The position numbers and the translations under genes were made by a program. Shown piece after piece: positions 1-8,801 of a stretch of DNA of 64,000 bases (position 1 is the first letter of the stretch; the number at the start of each line of letters is the position of its first letter). Origin of the DNA: Streptomyces sp. DvalAA-43 (GTDB lineage Bacteria > Actinomycetota > Actinomycetes > Streptomycetales > Streptomycetaceae); contig NZ_FMBW01000094.1 in the NCBI RefSeq assembly GCF_900091725.1, forward strand, positions 1 through 64,000. Reading direction: 5' to 3'. The notes beneath the pieces are model-generated. The model was given only the letters and a program-made list of their open reading frames with translations, ran no database searches and had not been told where the DNA came from.

Positions 1-82
1 TGCGCCGCGAGTGGCGGCGCATCGCGAGCGGTCGGGCCGGCAACTCGGGGAGACCCAGTGCGACCGGCTCTCCAGCGGTCAT
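1..82 (-). CDS. ispG: IspG-like 4-hydroxy-3-methylbut-2-enyl diphosphate synthase, N-terminal fragment cut by the window edge
   Basis: An ATG at 80-82 opens a frame that runs off the left edge after 27 codons. The visible start (MTAGEPVALGLPELPARP, then an Arg-rich stretch) resembles N-termini of actinobacterial GcpE/IspG, an iron-sulfur enzyme of the MEP isoprenoid pathway. It starts 4 nt after the hpnH stop, so it continues the hopanoid operon. Hopanoid clusters of Streptomyces are known to carry an ispG copy after hpnH. The identification rests on a short N-terminus plus this context. Confidence 0.6.
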   Translation of the reverse strand, partial: MTAGEPVALGLPELPARPLAMRRHSRR

Positions 83-86
83 GGCG

Positions 87-1106
87 TCACCGGTTCCCGG
101 AGATGGTCTCGCGCGCCGCGCGCAGGGATTCCTTCAGCGATCCCATGGTGGCGAGCACGGCGGTGGGCTCGTAGCCGCAGTGCGCCATGCAGTTGGCGCA
201 GCGCGGGTCCTTGCCCCGGCCGTACTTGTCCCAGTCGGTCTCCTCGATGAGCTGACGGTACGTCGGCACGTAGCCGTCGCTCATCAGGTAGCAGGGCCGC
301 TGCCAGCCGAACAGCGAATAGTTCGGGATGGCCCAGGCCGTGCACGGGAAGTCCGCCTTGCCTTCCAGGAAGTCCAGGAAGAGCGGCGAGTGGTTCAGCC
401 GCCAGCGGGCCCGGTTGCCGCCCGCGAACGCCTTCTTGAAGAGTTCGCGGGTCTGCTCGACGCCCAGGAAGTGCTCCTGGTCCGGGGCCTTCTCGTAGGC
501 GTAGGCGGGCGAGATCATCATCTCGTCGACCTTCAGGTCGTCATTGAGGTAGTTGAGGACCTCGATGATGGTCTGCGGGGTGTCGGTGTTGAAGAAGGTG
601 GAGTTGGTGGTGACCCGGAAGCCGCGCCGCTTGGCCTCCTTCATCGCCGCCACCGCCTCGTCGAAAACGCCTTCCTTGGCGACCGATTCGTCGTGCCGTT
701 CCCGCAGCCCGTCGATGTGCACGGCGAAGGCGAAGTACGGCGAGGGCGTGAATTTCTCCATCTTCTTCCGCATCAGCATCGCGTTGGTGCACAGGAAGAC
801 GTATTTCTTGCGCGCCACCAGCTGCCGGACGATCTCATCGATCTGCGGGTGCATCAGCGGTTCGCCGCCCGCGATGGAGACCATCGGGGCACCCGATTCG
901 AGCACGGCGCCCACGGCCTGGGCCACCGGCATGCGCTGCTTGAGCACGCCGGCCGGGTGCTGGATCTTCCCGCAGCCCTCGCACGCGAGATTGCAGGCGA
1001 ACAGAGGCTCCAATTCCACGATGAGCGGGAATTTCTCCCGCTTACGGAGCTTCTGCTCCATGAGATACGTCGCAACCTTGATGGACTGACGGAGCGGCAT
1101 GGCCAT
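87..1106 (-). CDS. hpnH: HpnH, hopanoid C35 radical SAM protein (adenosylhopane synthase)
   Basis: A 339-aa radical SAM enzyme that joins a 5'-deoxyadenosyl group to diploptene, giving adenosylhopane, the first step toward C35 bacteriohopanepolyols. The cluster-binding cysteines are C38, C42 and C45 (CNLACEGC, a CX3CX2C pattern), followed by an SIAGGEP SAM-binding segment. I chose the ATG at 1106 (MAMPLRQS), which has AGGAGG 8 nt upstream. A longer frame to 1145 would have to start inside hpnG. The gene begins 5 nt after the hpnG stop and is followed directly by ispG, so it is co-transcribed with the hopanoid operon. Confidence 0.93.
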   Translation of the reverse strand: MAMPLRQSIKVATYLMEQKLRKREKFPLIVELEPLFACNLACEGCGKIQHPAGVLKQRMPVAQAVGAVLESGAPMVSIAGGEPLMHPQIDEIVRQLVARKKYVFLCTNAMLMRKKMEKFTPSPYFAFAVHIDGLRERHDESVAKEGVFDEAVAAMKEAKRRGFRVTTNSTFFNTDTPQTIIEVLNYLNDDLKVDEMMISPAYAYEKAPDQEHFLGVEQTRELFKKAFAGGNRARWRLNHSPLFLDFLEGKADFPCTAWAIPNYSLFGWQRPCYLMSDGYVPTYRQLIEETDWDKYGRGKDPRCANCMAHCGYEPTAVLATMGSLKESLRAARETISGNR

Positions 1107-1111
1107 CTGGC

Positions 1112-1771
1112 TCACCTCCTGGGGAGCAGCAAAGATCGGTGCCATTCGTAGAAAGCAGGCAGGACGGCACGGAGAACACGGAAGGCTGATATTCCACCGC
1201 GTATCGTGCCGATGCGGACGAGCTCATGCTCCGGAGCATCCACGACCACCCGTACGGCGGCAACCGGACGCGGCCCGGAACGCAGAGCGGTGCGCAGAGT
1301 GGCGGCGGACTCCATGTCCACCGCGATCGCCCCGGTGGCCCGCAGCTCGGCCCGCCCGGGTCCGCGTACGACATGGGCGGAGCCGGCCAGCGGACCGGTG
1401 TGGACGGCGCGGCCGGGCACCGCCCTGGCCAGGGCCTCGGCGAGCAGGCCCGGACCGGTGCAGACCGTCGAGTCCCCGGCTTCCCGGGTCTCGTCGGCGA
1501 CCACCAGGTCCCCGGGGTGCATCCCGGGGACCAGCCCGGCGCAGAACCCGGAGGCGAGGACCACCGTGGTGCTCGCCCGGTCCCGGCCGAGCGCCCGCGA
1601 GACGGCCTCCTCGGCGGCCGCGGGCCCCATGCCCGTACGGAGCACGGCCACCGGTCCGGGGGCGGCGCCGGCCCTGCCCCGGCCGCTGCGCAGGGCGAAC
1701 TGCTCGATGCCGAGCGCGCAGGCGATCAGCAGCGGCGCCTCGGGGGCGGCCGTTCCCGGCCCGTCGGCCAT
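1112..1771 (-). CDS. hpnG: HpnG-like hopanoid nucleosidase/phosphorylase
   Basis: A 219-aa member of the MTA/SAH nucleosidase (purine nucleoside phosphorylase) fold. In hopanoid pathways HpnG removes adenine from adenosylhopane to give ribosylhopane. Visible features are an IACALGIEQFAL start, a glycine-rich ASGFCAGLVPG segment and AVDMESAA, the conserved nucleoside-binding Met-Glu segment of the family. The start ATG overlaps the shc stop in an ATGA arrangement at 1769-1772, which fixes the start and indicates translational coupling. hpnH follows 5 nt later. The function is assigned from family plus operon position. Confidence 0.85.
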   Translation of the reverse strand: MADGPGTAAPEAPLLIACALGIEQFALRSGRGRAGAAPGPVAVLRTGMGPAAAEEAVSRALGRDRASTTVVLASGFCAGLVPGMHPGDLVVADETREAGDSTVCTGPGLLAEALARAVPGRAVHTGPLAGSAHVVRGPGRAELRATGAIAVDMESAATLRTALRSGPRPVAAVRVVVDAPEHELVRIGTIRGGISAFRVLRAVLPAFYEWHRSLLLPRR

Positions 1772-3771
1772 CAGGCCTCCTTGCGGGTGGCCGTGCGGTC
1801 GGCGAACGGTTCGCCGTACACGTAGCGCCCGAGTGCGGTGAGCGGGAAAACCTGCCGGTAGAGGTGGTAGTTGATGGAGAAGTCCCACGGGAATCCGGTG
1901 CCCGTGAAGTACGGCTCGTCCCAGGACCCGTCGGGCCGCTGCGTCTCGCCGAGCCAGGAGACCCCGCGCTGGACGGCCCCGCTGTCCCGTCGTCCCGCGG
2001 CGAGCAGCGCGAGCAGCGCCCAGGCGGTCTGGGAGGGGGTCGAGGCGCCGTGCCCGATCCACTTCTCCTCCCGGTACGAGCGCAGGTCCTCGCCCCAGCC
2101 GCCGTCGTCGTTCTGCACGGACTCCAGCCAGCCGACCGCGCGGCGGATCGCCGGGTGCGTCGGGGGCAGCCCGGCGGCCACCAGCGCGGGCACCACCGAG
2201 CCCGTGCCGTAGACGTAGTTGACGCCCCAGCGGCCGAACCAGGCGCCGCTCGCCTCCTGTTCGGCGAGCAGCCACTCGATGCCGCGCCGGGTGACCCGGT
2301 GTCCGGACCGCCCCTCGACGGCGAGCATCTCCACCACGTGCCCGGTGACATCGGCGGACGGTGGGTCGATGACCTCGCCGAAGTCGCAGAAGGGCAGCCG
2401 GTTGGGGAACCCGCTGGTGTTGTCGGCGTCGAAGGCGCCCCAGGCCCCGTTGCGGGACTGCATACCGATGTTCCAGCGGACTCCGCGCCTGATCGCGGCC
2501 TCGACACGGGCCCGGTCCGGGTGGCGGACCCGGCGCAGGGCGAGGACCACCTCGGCGGTGTCGTCGATGTCCGGGTAGTTGTCGTTGTGGAACTCGAAGG
2601 CCCAGCCGCCGGGGTTGAGCCGGGGGCGGCGCACGGACCAGTCACCGGGCCGGACGATCTCCTCGCCGAGCATCCAGTCCGCGGCCTTCACGAGCGCGGG
2701 GTGGTCGGGGCTGACGCCCGCGTCGGCGAGCGCGATGGTGGCGAGGCAGGTGTCCCACACCGGGGACTGACAGGCCTCGATCATCCGGGCGCCGTCCTCG
2801 CGCCACACGGCGAACCGGTCGAGCGATTCGAGGCCGGCCCGCATCACCGGGTGGTCCAGGTCGTAGCCGAGCAGATGCAGCGCGATGATGGAGTACACGG
2901 CGGGCGGCTGGATACCGCCCCAGCAGCCGTCGTTCTCCTGGCGTTCGATGATCCAGCGGGCCGCGGCGTTCATCGCGGTCCGGCGCAGCTTGCGCGGTGC
3001 GATCCGGTGGTAGACGTGCAGCGCCTTGTCCAGGCGATGGAACACACCGTCCCAGCTCGCGGCCGGCGCGGGGCGCCGGGGCGGATTCGGGTTACGGGGG
3101 TCGGTGTGCAGTTCGTCGAGCGCGAAGGGGGCCGGGCGTACCGGCCGCTTCGCCGAGACGACGGTGAGCGGCACGATGGTCTGGCGCGCCCAGCAGCCGA
3201 AGTCGTAGATGTTGAGCGGGGCCCATTTCGGGAAGAACATCAGCTCGGGCGGGAGTTCCGGCAGGTCGTCCCATTTCCACCAGCCGAAGAGGGCGAGCCA
3301 GATCCGGGTGAAGACCCGGGCGGCGGCGACTCCGCCCTGTTCCCTGATCCATCCGGCGGCGCGGGCCATGTGCGGGTCGTCCGGCCGGTCCCCGGCCAGC
3401 CGCAGGGCCACGTACGCCTCGATGGTGGTGGAGAGTTCGCCGGGCCCGCCGTGGAAGGTGGCCCAGGTGCCGTCACCGAGCTGTTCACCGCGGATGAAGC
3501 GGCCGGCCGCTTCGACGGTGGCCGGGTCCTGGATGCCCAGGAACTGACGGAGCAGCAGGTCCTCGGCGTCCATGGTGACGTTGGTGGCGAGGTCGCCCTT
3601 CCACCAGCCCTGCTCGTCCTGCCTGCCGAGGAGGTGCTCCACCGAGCGTTCCGCGGCCCGCCGCGCGGCGGCGAGTACGTCGTCCGCGGCGATGGTTGTG
3701 TCGGTCGGTTGGCTGGCCGAGGCTGCGCGGGGGTTCACGGCCCCGGTGCTTCCGTCGGTCGTCGCTGTCAT
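1771..3771 (-). CDS. shc: Squalene-hopene cyclase
   Basis: A 666-aa monotopic membrane triterpene cyclase converting squalene to hopene and hopanol. The catalytic acid motif DXDDTA is present as D401-I-D-D-T-A406. Several QW-type repeats are visible, such as QDEQGWW, QENDGCWGG, QSRNGAWG, QNDDGGWGE and TQRPDGSW. The length matches bacterial enzymes of about 630-680 aa. The gene lies in the minus-strand hopanoid operon, 107 nt downstream of the prenyl synthase and overlapping hpnG by an ATGA. The N-terminal 25 residues are low-complexity, and a slightly later start cannot be excluded. Confidence 0.97.
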   Translation of the reverse strand: MTATTDGSTGAVNPRAASASQPTDTTIAADDVLAAARRAAERSVEHLLGRQDEQGWWKGDLATNVTMDAEDLLLRQFLGIQDPATVEAAGRFIRGEQLGDGTWATFHGGPGELSTTIEAYVALRLAGDRPDDPHMARAAGWIREQGGVAAARVFTRIWLALFGWWKWDDLPELPPELMFFPKWAPLNIYDFGCWARQTIVPLTVVSAKRPVRPAPFALDELHTDPRNPNPPRRPAPAASWDGVFHRLDKALHVYHRIAPRKLRRTAMNAAARWIIERQENDGCWGGIQPPAVYSIIALHLLGYDLDHPVMRAGLESLDRFAVWREDGARMIEACQSPVWDTCLATIALADAGVSPDHPALVKAADWMLGEEIVRPGDWSVRRPRLNPGGWAFEFHNDNYPDIDDTAEVVLALRRVRHPDRARVEAAIRRGVRWNIGMQSRNGAWGAFDADNTSGFPNRLPFCDFGEVIDPPSADVTGHVVEMLAVEGRSGHRVTRRGIEWLLAEQEASGAWFGRWGVNYVYGTGSVVPALVAAGLPPTHPAIRRAVGWLESVQNDDGGWGEDLRSYREEKWIGHGASTPSQTAWALLALLAAGRRDSGAVQRGVSWLGETQRPDGSWDEPYFTGTGFPWDFSINYHLYRQVFPLTALGRYVYGEPFADRTATRKEA

Positions 3772-3878
3772 GGCTTCCCCTTCGTGCAGTGCGGTCCTCT
3801 GCTGTGCTGGGGTCTCCGTCGGCCGGTGCCTGTCAGGACACCGGCCGGCGACTGCGATTCATATGGAGCAGATGGTGA

Positions 3879-4982
3879 TCATCTCTTTCGTACGACGACG
3901 AAGTCCGCGAGCGCCGTGAGCTGCGCCCGCACGGTCTGCGGCATGTCGACGCGGTGCAGCGCCTCGATGGCGACCGCATGCTGCCGACGGGCCTCCTGGG
4001 CGGTCCACTCGCGGCCGCCCGCCTCCTCGATGAGTGCCGCACGGGCGGCGAACTCCTCTTCGGAGAAGCTGTCGAAATCGGTGCTCTTGGCGTCGGCCGC
4101 GAGCAGTTCGCCCAGGTGCTCCGATGCCGGACCGCCCGCGGCGAGGGCGGCGACGACCGGGAGGGACTTCTTGCGCTGGCGCAGGTCGCTCCAGGTCTGC
4201 TTGCCGGTGGACTCGGGGTCGCCCCAGATGCCGAGCAGGTCGTCGACGGCCTGGAAGGCGAGGCCGAGGTGGTATCCGTACGCCTCCAGGGTGTCGGCGG
4301 TCCGGTCGTCGGCGCCGCCGAGGACCGCGCCGATGGAGCAGGCGCAGGCGAGCAGGGCGCCGGTCTTGTTGCCCTCCATCTCCAGGCACTCCTCGACGGT
4401 GACCCGCTCGCGGTGCTCGTAGGAGATGTCCTGGGCCTGACCGTCGATCAGCTTGCGGCTGGCCACGGTCAGCCTGCGGGTCGCGCGGCCCGCCTCGACG
4501 GTGCCGAGCTCCAGCAGGACCTCGTTGGCGAGGGCGAAGAGCGCGTCGCCGACCAGGATCGCCTGGGCGGGGCCGTGCACCTTCCAGACGGTGTCGCGGT
4601 GGCGGCGCTGTTCGTCGCCGTCCATCAGGTCGTCGTGCAGCAGCGAGAAGTTGTGCACGAGTTCGACGGCCACGGCGCCGGGGACGCCGGCCTCGGCGGC
4701 GGCGCCGGCGGCCTCCGCCGACAGCAGGGCGAGGGCCGGGCGCACGGCCTTGCCGCCGTCGCCGTCGGCGGGCTGTCCCTGGGCGTCGATCCAGCCGAAG
4801 TGGTAGGCGGCGACGGTGTCCATGGGCGGTGCGAGCCGGTCAACGGCGGCCCGGAGCACCGGCGTGGAAAGGGCCCGTCCGCGCTCCAGAAGCGCGGTGA
4901 CGTCCGTGGTGTCGGCCACGGTGTCGAAAGCCGGATTCGCCGGGGTCACTGACTCTCCTCTTGTTCCGGTGGTACTGCTCAT
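3879..4982 (-). CDS. Polyprenyl (farnesyl/geranylgeranyl-type) diphosphate synthase
   Basis: A 367-aa trans-isoprenyl diphosphate synthase that condenses IPP with allylic diphosphates. In this operon it probably supplies farnesyl diphosphate to HpnC and HpnD. The first Asp-rich motif is D117-D-L-M-D121 and the second is in AVDDLLGIWGD. The ATG overlaps the hpnE stop (ATGA) and has AGGAGG upstream. A GTG at 4949 with GAGGAG at good spacing is a strong alternative start (VTPANPAFDTV), so the first 11 residues are uncertain. Product chain length cannot be read reliably from sequence alone. Confidence 0.92.
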   Translation of the reverse strand: MSSTTGTRGESVTPANPAFDTVADTTDVTALLERGRALSTPVLRAAVDRLAPPMDTVAAYHFGWIDAQGQPADGDGGKAVRPALALLSAEAAGAAAEAGVPGAVAVELVHNFSLLHDDLMDGDEQRRHRDTVWKVHGPAQAILVGDALFALANEVLLELGTVEAGRATRRLTVASRKLIDGQAQDISYEHRERVTVEECLEMEGNKTGALLACACSIGAVLGGADDRTADTLEAYGYHLGLAFQAVDDLLGIWGDPESTGKQTWSDLRQRKKSLPVVAALAAGGPASEHLGELLAADAKSTDFDSFSEEEFAARAALIEEAGGREWTAQEARRQHAVAIEALHRVDMPQTVRAQLTALADFVVVRKR

Positions 4983-6367
4983 GCCGCCTCCTGCAGCGGA
5001 TGTTCATGGGAGCGGCCGAGCGCCCGGAGCGCGGCGTCCGCCGCGCTGAACCCGCTGCGGACGGCACCCTCCATCGTCGCGGGCCAGCCGGTGGCCGTCC
5101 ATGCTCCGGCCAGGCAGAGGCCGGGGAGACGGGTGCGGGCACCCGGCCGCAGCCGGCCGACGCCGGGGGCGGGGGCGAAGGTCGCCGTGCGCTCCCGGGT
5201 GACGAAGAAATCCCTGATGCCGGCCCCGCGGGCGGCCGGAAGGAGCCGCTCCAGCTCGGGCAGGTAGCGGCCGCGCAGCTCCGCGACGGGGAGGTCGATC
5301 TCCTCGTCGGCGGCGGACTGGGACACCGCGAGGTACTGCCCGGGGCCGGTGAGACCCGAGGCGTCCGTGCGGTCGAAGACCCACTGGACCGGGGAGCCGA
5401 GCGCGGCGAAGAACGGGCGGCGCAGCACCTCGCGGTCGTAGACGACGTGCACGTTGAGGATGGGCGAGGTGCCGATGTCGAGCAGCCGTCCGGGCTCGTC
5501 GAGCGCGCCTTCGGGCAGCAGGTCATGGGTCTCGCGCTGCGGGACGGCGAGGACGACGGTCTCCGCCTCGATCCGTTCGCCGCCGGTGTCCACGATCCAC
5601 CCGCCGTCCTCCGTGCGGGTGAGGGCGGAGGCCTTCGTACGCAGTTCGGTGCGGACTCCGGCGGAGTCGAGCGCCTTGCCTGCCAGCGTGTCGTGCACCT
5701 CGCCGAGCGGGACGCTCGCCCAGCCGATGTCGGCGGCGCCGGGCTCGGAGAGGAGTCCGGTCTTGAAGACCTTCGCGGCCAGGGCCAGCGAGGAGTTCGG
5801 CGCGGTGGCGTTGAGCGTGGCGACGCCGACCAGGTCCCAGAGGGCCTCGATGGTGCGCGGCGACTGGCCGTGCCGGGCGAGCCAGCTCGCGAAGTCGACG
5901 GCGTCGAGCGCGGGGTCGTCGGGGTCCAGGCGGCCGAGCGCCAGTGCGGCGCGGCCGACGCCCGCCCGCTCGGCGAGTGAGAGGTGCGGGTACGTGGCCA
6001 GTCCGGCGGCGAGGTGGAAGGGCACCGGCAGGGCGTTGCGGCGCAGCCGTCCCAGCCGGGGGCCCGAAGGACGTCCGACGTCGAGAACGGGCACGTCCAA
6101 ACGGTTTTGCAGGGGCGCGAGACGTGCCCCGTCGACGCGGTCGAGGAACCAGCGGTAGGCGGTGCAGCAGCGCAGGTACACATGCTGCCCGTTGTCGACC
6201 GTCAGTTCGCCGCGCCGGAAGGAGAAGGCGAGGCCGCCGAGCCGGGGCCGGCCTTCGAGCAGGGTCACGTCAAGCCCGGCGTCGGCGAGGCGCAGCGCCG
6301 AGGTGATTCCGGCGAGCCCGCCGCCGATCACGACCGCGCGGGAGGAGCGCGGGGCGTCGTCCGTCAT
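4979..6367 (-). CDS. hpnE: HpnE, hydroxysqualene dehydroxylase (FAD-dependent)
   Basis: A 462-aa FAD-dependent amine-oxidase/phytoene-desaturase-fold protein. HpnE reduces hydroxysqualene to squalene, the last step of the HpnCDE route. An N-terminal Rossmann motif, VVIGGGLAGITSALRLADAG, is followed by an acidic FAD-ribose segment (LLEGRPRLGG) and a C-terminal LCLAGAWTATGWPATMEGA segment typical of the family. A GAAAGGAGG ribosome binding site precedes the ATG. The 118-nt gap to hpnD upstream is the largest inside the hop operon. The gene overlaps the prenyl synthase start. Confidence 0.93.
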   Translation of the reverse strand: MTDDAPRSSRAVVIGGGLAGITSALRLADAGLDVTLLEGRPRLGGLAFSFRRGELTVDNGQHVYLRCCTAYRWFLDRVDGARLAPLQNRLDVPVLDVGRPSGPRLGRLRRNALPVPFHLAAGLATYPHLSLAERAGVGRAALALGRLDPDDPALDAVDFASWLARHGQSPRTIEALWDLVGVATLNATAPNSSLALAAKVFKTGLLSEPGAADIGWASVPLGEVHDTLAGKALDSAGVRTELRTKASALTRTEDGGWIVDTGGERIEAETVVLAVPQRETHDLLPEGALDEPGRLLDIGTSPILNVHVVYDREVLRRPFFAALGSPVQWVFDRTDASGLTGPGQYLAVSQSAADEEIDLPVAELRGRYLPELERLLPAARGAGIRDFFVTRERTATFAPAPGVGRLRPGARTRLPGLCLAGAWTATGWPATMEGAVRSGFSAADAALRALGRSHEHPLQEAA

Positions 6368-6485
6368 GCGTCCTCCTTTCGCCGGGTCACTTCAGTCAGG
6401 GACGCGTCGGCACGGCACAGGGTTGATCGCCGGGCGGATCGGGTCTCCCTGCGGCACATGGTGCGCGAGATGTCCTCACGGCGCA

Positions 6486-7439
6486 TCAGACACGCCCCCT
6501 GGTCGTGCGCCGGGAGATGTACCGGGCGTCGAGGCCGGACAGACCGCGCACCGCGACGTACGCCTTCTCGTGGCCCGGCAGCGAGACCCGGCCGCGCAGC
6601 ACCGCCTCGGGGTCGCGCTCGATCCGGTCGAGCAGCCGCCGGTAGATGCCCGCCATGGCCGCGACGCAGGCTCCGCTGCGCCGGTCCAGCATCGGCAGCA
6701 GCCGGTACCCCTCGGCGAACAGCGTCCTGGCGCGCCGCACCTCGAAGTGGACGAGGCCCGCGAAGTCGGCGCCGGGTGGTGGTGTGGCCCGGTGGAAGCC
6801 GGCCGAGCAGCCGAACTTGGCGAGGTCGTCGGCGGGCAGGTAGGTCCGTCCGTTGCCCGCGTCCTCGCGGACGTCGCGCAGGATGTTGGTCAGCTGGAGC
6901 GCGAGGCCGAGCGTGTCGGCGTACTCCGCGGCCCGGTCGGCCCCCGGGGCTCCGGGCTCGGTGCCGAAGACGCCCAGGCTGAGGCGGCCGATGGCACCGG
7001 CGACGCAGCGACAGTAGACCTTGAGGTCGTCCCAGGTCTCGTACGTCGCGCCACGCACATCCATCAGTACGCCGTCGATGAGCTCGTCGAGCCCGCCGAG
7101 CGGGAGCGGGAATCTGCGCGCGGCGTCGGCGAGCGCGACGGCCACCGGGTCGGTGTCGTCCTCCTCGACCGCTCCGTCGCGGATCCGGTCCAGCACGGTG
7201 CGGGTGCTCTCCAGGCGGGCCCGCTTGGTGTCCGCGTCCAGCTCGCCGTCACCGATGTCGTCGACACGACGGGAGAAGGCGTACAGCGCCGACATGGCCT
7301 GTCGCTTCTCGGTCGGCAGCAGCCTGATGCCGTACGCGAAGTTACGCGCCTGCTGTCCGGTGACCGCCTCGCAGTAACTGTATGCGGCCTGTACCGGTGC
7401 CGACATGTACGTCGTCTGTCCCTCCACGGTCCGGCTCAC
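6486..7439 (-). CDS. hpnD: HpnD, presqualene diphosphate synthase
   Basis: A 317-aa squalene/phytoene synthase-family protein that condenses two FPP into presqualene diphosphate. The first Asp motif is in SRRVDDIGDGELD and the second in NILRDVREDAGNGR, with YLP directly after it, as in head-to-head prenyl synthases. Its start overlaps the hpnC stop by ATGA (7436-7439), so the two are translationally coupled. HpnD is told from HpnC by its LPTEKRQAMSALYAFSR segment. An in-frame ATG at residue 12 (MSAPVQAAYSYC) is an alternative start. Confidence 0.93.
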   Translation of the reverse strand: MSRTVEGQTTYMSAPVQAAYSYCEAVTGQQARNFAYGIRLLPTEKRQAMSALYAFSRRVDDIGDGELDADTKRARLESTRTVLDRIRDGAVEEDDTDPVAVALADAARRFPLPLGGLDELIDGVLMDVRGATYETWDDLKVYCRCVAGAIGRLSLGVFGTEPGAPGADRAAEYADTLGLALQLTNILRDVREDAGNGRTYLPADDLAKFGCSAGFHRATPPPGADFAGLVHFEVRRARTLFAEGYRLLPMLDRRSGACVAAMAGIYRRLLDRIERDPEAVLRGRVSLPGHEKAYVAVRGLSGLDARYISRRTTRGRV

Positions 7440-8356
7440 CCCTCTCTACGCGCTCTTCGCAAGACAACTCCCACCTCGCGCAGCAGGCTGGGCTTGGTGG
7501 GCTTGGGCGGTCCGGGCAGTACATCGAACCCGGCGGCCGCGATCGCGGTGAGAGCGGCGCGCCCCCCTCCCACGAATCCGGCGAGAAGCAGCTTGAGCCT
7601 GCCGTGGACGCTACCCACCAGGGGGGTGCCTTCATTCAGCAGTTCCCGAGCGCGTTCCGCTTCGTACGCGACCAGTGAACGCACCGATGCGCCCCCCGAG
7701 GGGCTTGCGAGATCGGCCTCGGTGACATGGAACCGCGCCATGTCGTCGGCGGGCAGATAGATCCGGTCGCGGCCGAGGTCCTCGGTGACGTCCTGGAGGT
7801 GCTCGACGATCTGCAGGGCCGTGCAGACGGCGTCGGAACGGCGGACCCGCTCGGGGCTGGCGGTTCCGGTGATCTGCAGGACCAGCCGGCCCACGGGGTT
7901 GGCGGACAGCTCGCAGTAGGCCAGGAGCTCGTCGTACGTCCCGTAGCGGCGGACCTTCTGGTCCTGCCGGTTCGCCTCGATGAGGCCGAGGAAGGGTTCC
8001 GGGGTGAGCGCGCAGCGCCGCACGGTGGGGCGCAGTGCGCGCAGCAGGGGGTGACGGGGGCCGTCGCCCGAGGCGTCGAAGACCCGGTGCAGATCGGTCT
8101 CGAAGGCATCGAGCATGGCGAGCCGGTCCTCGGCCCCTGCGGGATCGAGGCCGAGGTGGCGGGCGTCCGCACCGCCGGGGGCGAGATCGCCGTCGCCGAT
8201 GTCGTCGACGAGGCGTGCGTAGCCGTAGACGGCCATCAGGTCCTCGCGCCAGGCGCGGGGCAGGAAGAAGGGGGCTACGGGGAAATTCTCGTCCGCGGCC
8301 TTGTCGAGGGTGCTGGGCACGACGTCATCGGGGTGCGTCTGCCGGGTGGGGGTCAC
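7436..8356 (-). CDS. hpnC: HpnC, hydroxysqualene synthase (squalene synthase-like)
   Basis: A 306-aa squalene/phytoene synthase-family protein that converts presqualene diphosphate to hydroxysqualene. Segments supporting HpnC are the N-terminal ENFPVAPFFLPRAWR, the first Asp motif ARLVDDIGDGD, and the second motif EHLQDVTEDLGRDR with IYLP after it. The start is a GTG at 8356 with no strong ribosome binding site, and an in-frame downstream start is possible. It is the first gene of the hopanoid operon, preceded by a 445-nt gene-free region, so the operon promoter should lie there. Confidence 0.92.
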   Translation of the reverse strand: MTPTRQTHPDDVVPSTLDKAADENFPVAPFFLPRAWREDLMAVYGYARLVDDIGDGDLAPGGADARHLGLDPAGAEDRLAMLDAFETDLHRVFDASGDGPRHPLLRALRPTVRRCALTPEPFLGLIEANRQDQKVRRYGTYDELLAYCELSANPVGRLVLQITGTASPERVRRSDAVCTALQIVEHLQDVTEDLGRDRIYLPADDMARFHVTEADLASPSGGASVRSLVAYEAERARELLNEGTPLVGSVHGRLKLLLAGFVGGGRAALTAIAAAGFDVLPGPPKPTKPSLLREVGVVLRRARREG

Positions 8357-8801
8357 CGGGGGCCGCCCGGTGCTGGGACGGCGTGCGCACCTCGGAGCTG
8401 GAGATTTTCCGTCATTGCCGTCACATCTCCCGTTCTACACTGCCGACCCAAAACATCCCATTCCGGACACGCCGCCCGCTCTGCCGAGTGCGGAGCGCTG
8501 CCTACGGGCCGTGCACCAGGCACTATCGCGCCACTTGCCTCGAATCAGCACCGGTACAGCTTACGTTGTACAACGCTCATCCATACGGCGGGGTGTCGGG
8601 CGCGTTGCGGTAACGCTTTCCGCCCCGCCAACCTTCCCCGTACGCAAGGGAATTGACGTCATCCGACGGGACGAGATCGTGAGCGGGACATACCGCCGGG
8701 CGTGGAGGCGCCGACGGCGTTCCCTGATCCGGACAGCACGACGGCCCCCGCCGGAGGGTACCGGCAGAGGCCGCCGAGGTGGCGCGGAGCGGGACGGACC
8801 G
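8357..8801. promoter_or_regulatory. Gene-free leader region upstream of the hopanoid operon
   Basis: This is 445 nt between the ABC-transporter ATPase stop and hpnC, with both genes on the minus strand. It is less GC-rich than its neighbours around 8400-8580. It contains a perfect 12-bp palindrome at 8564-8575 and a TGACGTCA palindrome near 8654-8661. I found no convincing minus-strand -35/-10 pair by eye. The region most likely holds the hop operon promoter and its regulator sites. I see no credible small gene in it. Confidence 0.5.
8564..8575. promoter_or_regulatory. Perfect 12-bp palindrome CGTTGTACAACG, candidate operator
   Basis: The sequence CGTTGTACAACG equals its own reverse complement. 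It sits about 210 nt upstream of hpnC in the leader of the hopanoid operon, outside any supported gene. Its short, gapless symmetry fits a dimeric repressor site. No cognate regulator gene is adjacent, so its role is inferred from position only. Confidence 0.35.

Noticed and set aside
1099..4422. An 1107-aa plus-strand frame across the hopanoid genes.
   Set aside because: It is antisense to shc, the prenyl synthase and others. Its translation is Arg/Gly/Pro-rich with no family signature, the usual high-GC shadow.
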